Below, piece after piece: positions 9,861-11,233 of a stretch of 11,233 bases of DNA (position 1 is the first letter of the stretch; the number at the start of each line of letters is the position of its first letter). Source of the stretch: Nocardia sp. (GTDB lineage Bacteria; Actinomycetota; Actinomycetes; Mycobacteriales; Mycobacteriaceae); NCBI GenBank assembly GCA_013361595.1, contig JABFXT010000533.1:1-11233 (forward strand), in the 5' to 3' direction. Made by a program: the position numbers and the translations under genes. The notes below the pieces were generated by a model, which saw only the letters and a program-made list of their open reading frames with translations, ran no database searches and was not told the DNA's origin.

Positions 9861-9898
9861 ATCATCGGATGTGTCCGGACACGGAACCACCGATTTTA
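9861..9898 (-). promoter_or_regulatory. WhiB7-type promoter candidate for the ABC-F gene
   Basis: On the minus strand TAAAAT (9893-9898) lies three bases before a poor -35 (TGGTTC, 9884-9889), followed by a 17-base spacer and GATGAT (9861-9866). An AT-rich block three bases upstream of the -35 is the known mark of WhiB7-activated promoters. The predicted leader is about 60 bases. A perfect palindrome (9871-9882) sits in the spacer. The assignment is inferred. Confidence 0.45.
9871..9882. repeat. 12-bp perfect palindrome in the ABC-F/SDR divergent region
   Basis: GTGTCCGGACAC equals its own reverse complement. Two bases to its left lies a second palindrome, CCGATCATCGG (9858-9868, central C). 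Both overlap the putative ABC-F promoter, so they could bind a dimeric repressor shared with the divergent SDR gene. Confidence 0.45.
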
Positions 9899-9964
9899 CC
9901 CGGACCGCGACACCGCCCGGTCACGGCGGCCGCCGGCCGGTCCGCGCCCGCCGGAGGTAGGGGC

Positions 9965-9982
9965 GGGCACGGTAACGTGCCC
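9965..9982. promoter_or_regulatory. Inverted repeat over the SDR -10 region
   Basis: GGGCACG (9965-9971) and CGTGCCC (9976-9982) are perfect inverted repeats around GTAA, ending four bases before the SDR start codon. TAACGT (9973-9978) fits a -10 that would start transcription at or next to the ATG, giving a leaderless message with an operator on top. Confidence 0.45.
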
Positions 9983-9986
9983 GGAT

Positions 9987-10751
9987 ATGAGCACCGATCT
10001 GTTGGGCAAGAGCGCGCTGGTCTCCGGAGCCAGCCGTGGTATCGGCTACGCGGTGGCCGCCGAGCTGCTGAGCCGGGGCGCGAATGTGCTGATCACCGCA
10101 CGCAAGCCCGAACCACTGGAGAAGGCCGCCGCCGAACTGCGGGCGCTGGGACATCAGGGCGAGGTCGTCGCGGTCGCCGGCAACTCCGGTGACGACGAGG
10201 CGCGCGGCGCCGCCGTGCAGCGCGCGGTCACCGAATTCGGCTCACTGGACATCCTGATCAACAACACCGGGATCAACCCGGTGTACGGCGCACTGATGGA
10301 AGCCGATCTCGACGCGGTGCGCAAGATCTTCGACGTCAACGTCGTGGCCGCGCTCGGCTACATCCAGGAGGCCTACAAGGCCTGGATGGGCGAGCACGGC
10401 GGTGCCGTGGTGAATGTGGCCAGTGTCGCCGGTATCCGCTCCACCGGGGTGATCGCGGCCTACGGGGCGTCCAAAGCGGCTCTCATCCGGCTCACCGACG
10501 AACTGGCCTGGCAGCTGGGCCCGAAGATCCGGGTCAACGCGGTGGCGCCGGGTGTGGTGAAGACCAGTTTCGCCGACGCCCTGTACTCGGCGGACGAGGA
10601 AGCCGCCGCGCAGGTCTATCCGATGAAGCGGCTGGGTTCGCCGGAGGATGTCGCGCGGTTGATCGCGTTCCTCGCTTCCGACCAGGCGTCCTGGATCACC
10701 GGTGAAACGGTGCGGGTCGACGGCGGCCTGCTGTCGACCGGCGGTATCTGA
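9987..10751 (+). CDS. SDR-family oxidoreductase (FabG-like)
   Basis: This 254-residue protein is a classical short-chain dehydrogenase/reductase. The cofactor loop is SGASRGIG (13-20), with TARKPE (R39 region) after strand 2, which suits NADP(H). The NNAG motif appears as NNTG (92-95). The catalytic residues S146, Y159 and K163 are in place, with the usual AAYGASKAAL context, followed by RVNAVAPGVVKT and the C-terminal WITGETVRVDGG. It resembles Rv2766c of M. tuberculosis, annotated as a 3-oxoacyl-ACP reductase-like protein; the true substrate is unknown. ATG 9987 begins the conserved domain. No ribosome site lies at normal distance, while a -10 nine bases upstream suggests a leaderless mRNA. 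It diverges from the ABC-F gene and converges on a thioesterase gene. Confidence 0.93.
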   Translation: MSTDLLGKSALVSGASRGIGYAVAAELLSRGANVLITARKPEPLEKAAAELRALGHQGEVVAVAGNSGDDEARGAAVQRAVTEFGSLDILINNTGINPVYGALMEADLDAVRKIFDVNVVAALGYIQEAYKAWMGEHGGAVVNVASVAGIRSTGVIAAYGASKAALIRLTDELAWQLGPKIRVNAVAPGVVKTSFADALYSADEEAAAQVYPMKRLGSPEDVARLIAFLASDQASWITGETVRVDGGLLSTGGI

Positions 10752-10762
10752 TTCGATCGATC

Positions 10763-10796
10763 AGGGCCGGGGCGGTGTGCGCACCGACCCGGCCCT
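10763..10796. terminator. Bidirectional terminator after the SDR gene
   Basis: AGGGCCGGG (10763-10771) pairs with CCCGGCCCT (10788-10796); inside, GGTG pairs with CACC around a four-base loop, with a two-by-two internal loop. It begins 12 bases after the SDR stop and lies between convergent genes. No long T-run follows. Confidence 0.75.
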
Positions 10797-10859
10797 TGCT
10801 GTACTGCCCGGCGACCACACCGGCTTCCGGTCCCGGCGGCTCGTTCCGGACCTGTGGTC

Positions 10860-11233
10860 TCAGGAGCGGTGCGGCAGATTCTGTAGCCGGACCTGACCGC
10901 GGGCGATCAGTCGCCCGTCCTCGTCGGTGACGACCACCTGCCACAGCTGCTGCATTCCGCCGCGGTGCAGCGGGGTGGCTTCGGCGGTCAGTTTGCCGTC
11001 GCGGACGGCGCGCAGGAAATCGGTGTTGTTGTTGACCCCGACCACCACGCCGCGTTCGCCGTACCAGGCGGCGCCGCCGGTGCTGGCGAGCGTCTCCACC
11101 ACAGTGCACAGCACGCCGCCGTTCTGGATCCCGGCGGGCTGATGCAGCTGCGGGGTAACAGTCCATTCACCGCGGACGCGGTCGGGGCCCAGTTCGGTCA
11201 CGCGCAGACCGAGCAGATCCGCGAAAGTGCCCT
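10860..11233 (-). CDS. PaaI-family hotdog thioesterase, 5' end outside the window
   Basis: The minus-strand frame stays open to the right edge, so the start is missing; 123 codons are visible, and the family is usually about 140 residues. Sequence before the internal GTG at 11201 (GTFADLLGLRVTELGPD) is already typical of PaaI/EntH-like thioesterases, so that codon is not the true start. The middle has HQPAGIQNGGVLCTVVETLAS, with the catalytic Glu nine residues after the Asn of NGG, and then VGVNNNTDFLRAV and the conserved end LIARGQVRLQNL. It closely resembles Rv1847 of M. tuberculosis from recall. The usual HGG is NGG here. It would hydrolyse acyl-CoA or acyl-carrier thioesters; the substrate is unknown. 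It converges on the SDR gene with a terminator between. Confidence 0.88.
   Translation of the reverse strand, partial: GTFADLLGLRVTELGPDRVRGEWTVTPQLHQPAGIQNGGVLCTVVETLASTGGAAWYGERGVVVGVNNNTDFLRAVRDGKLTAEATPLHRGGMQQLWQVVVTDEDGRLIARGQVRLQNLPHRS

Noticed and set aside
8525..10192. Long plus-strand open frame (555 codons) opposite the ABC-F gene
   Set aside because: The opposite strand has both complete ABC domains; this frame is an antisense shadow that also runs out of frame into the SDR gene.

Overview
The window looks like chromosomal DNA of a high-GC, mycolic-acid-type actinomycete, most likely Nocardia or a close relative. This rests on strong G/C preference at third codon positions, on protein similarity as recalled to Mycobacterium and Nocardia sequences, and on gene order around aconitase. 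No database search was possible.

Layout. Left edge: an Rv1476-like single-pass membrane protein (minus strand) diverges from acnA (aconitase, plus strand). A TetR repressor gene of the AcnR type (acnR) follows acnA. The acnA upstream region carries a 16-bp sequence that fits the AcnR operator consensus, placed between a plausible -35 and -10. The acnA-acnR gap holds three inverted repeats. A hairpin terminator separates acnR from a convergent marR gene.

The middle (about 4650-7812) is an accessory-looking block: marR (minus), a divergent cupin gene, a YbgC-like hotdog thioesterase, and a tight pair made of a 146-aa protein of unknown family and an ATP-grasp ligase of the graspetide (omega-ester peptide, MvdC/MvdD-like) type. 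The 146-aa protein ends in a Ser/Thr/Asp-rich tail and is the best candidate precursor. This pair is the most interesting system in the window. An unusual AT-rich double repeat lies upstream of it.

The right part returns to a conserved layout: a 77-aa HTH protein (Rv1473A-like) and an ABC-F ATPase (Rv1473-like), both minus. In M. tuberculosis, as recalled, these two genes sit directly next to acnR, so the marR-to-ATP-grasp block appears inserted into an otherwise conserved locus. The ABC-F gene has a WhiB7-type promoter candidate and diverges from a probably leaderless SDR oxidoreductase gene. A terminator separates the SDR gene from a convergent PaaI-family thioesterase that runs off the right edge.

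Functionally, acnA and acnR form a TCA-cycle unit with its own repressor. MarR and cupin form a typical divergent regulator/target pair. The 146-aa protein and the ATP-grasp enzyme are probably translationally coupled and act as substrate and modifying enzyme. The ABC-F protein and the small HTH protein belong to translation or antibiotic stress. No tRNA, rRNA, CRISPR array or insertion sequence was seen.
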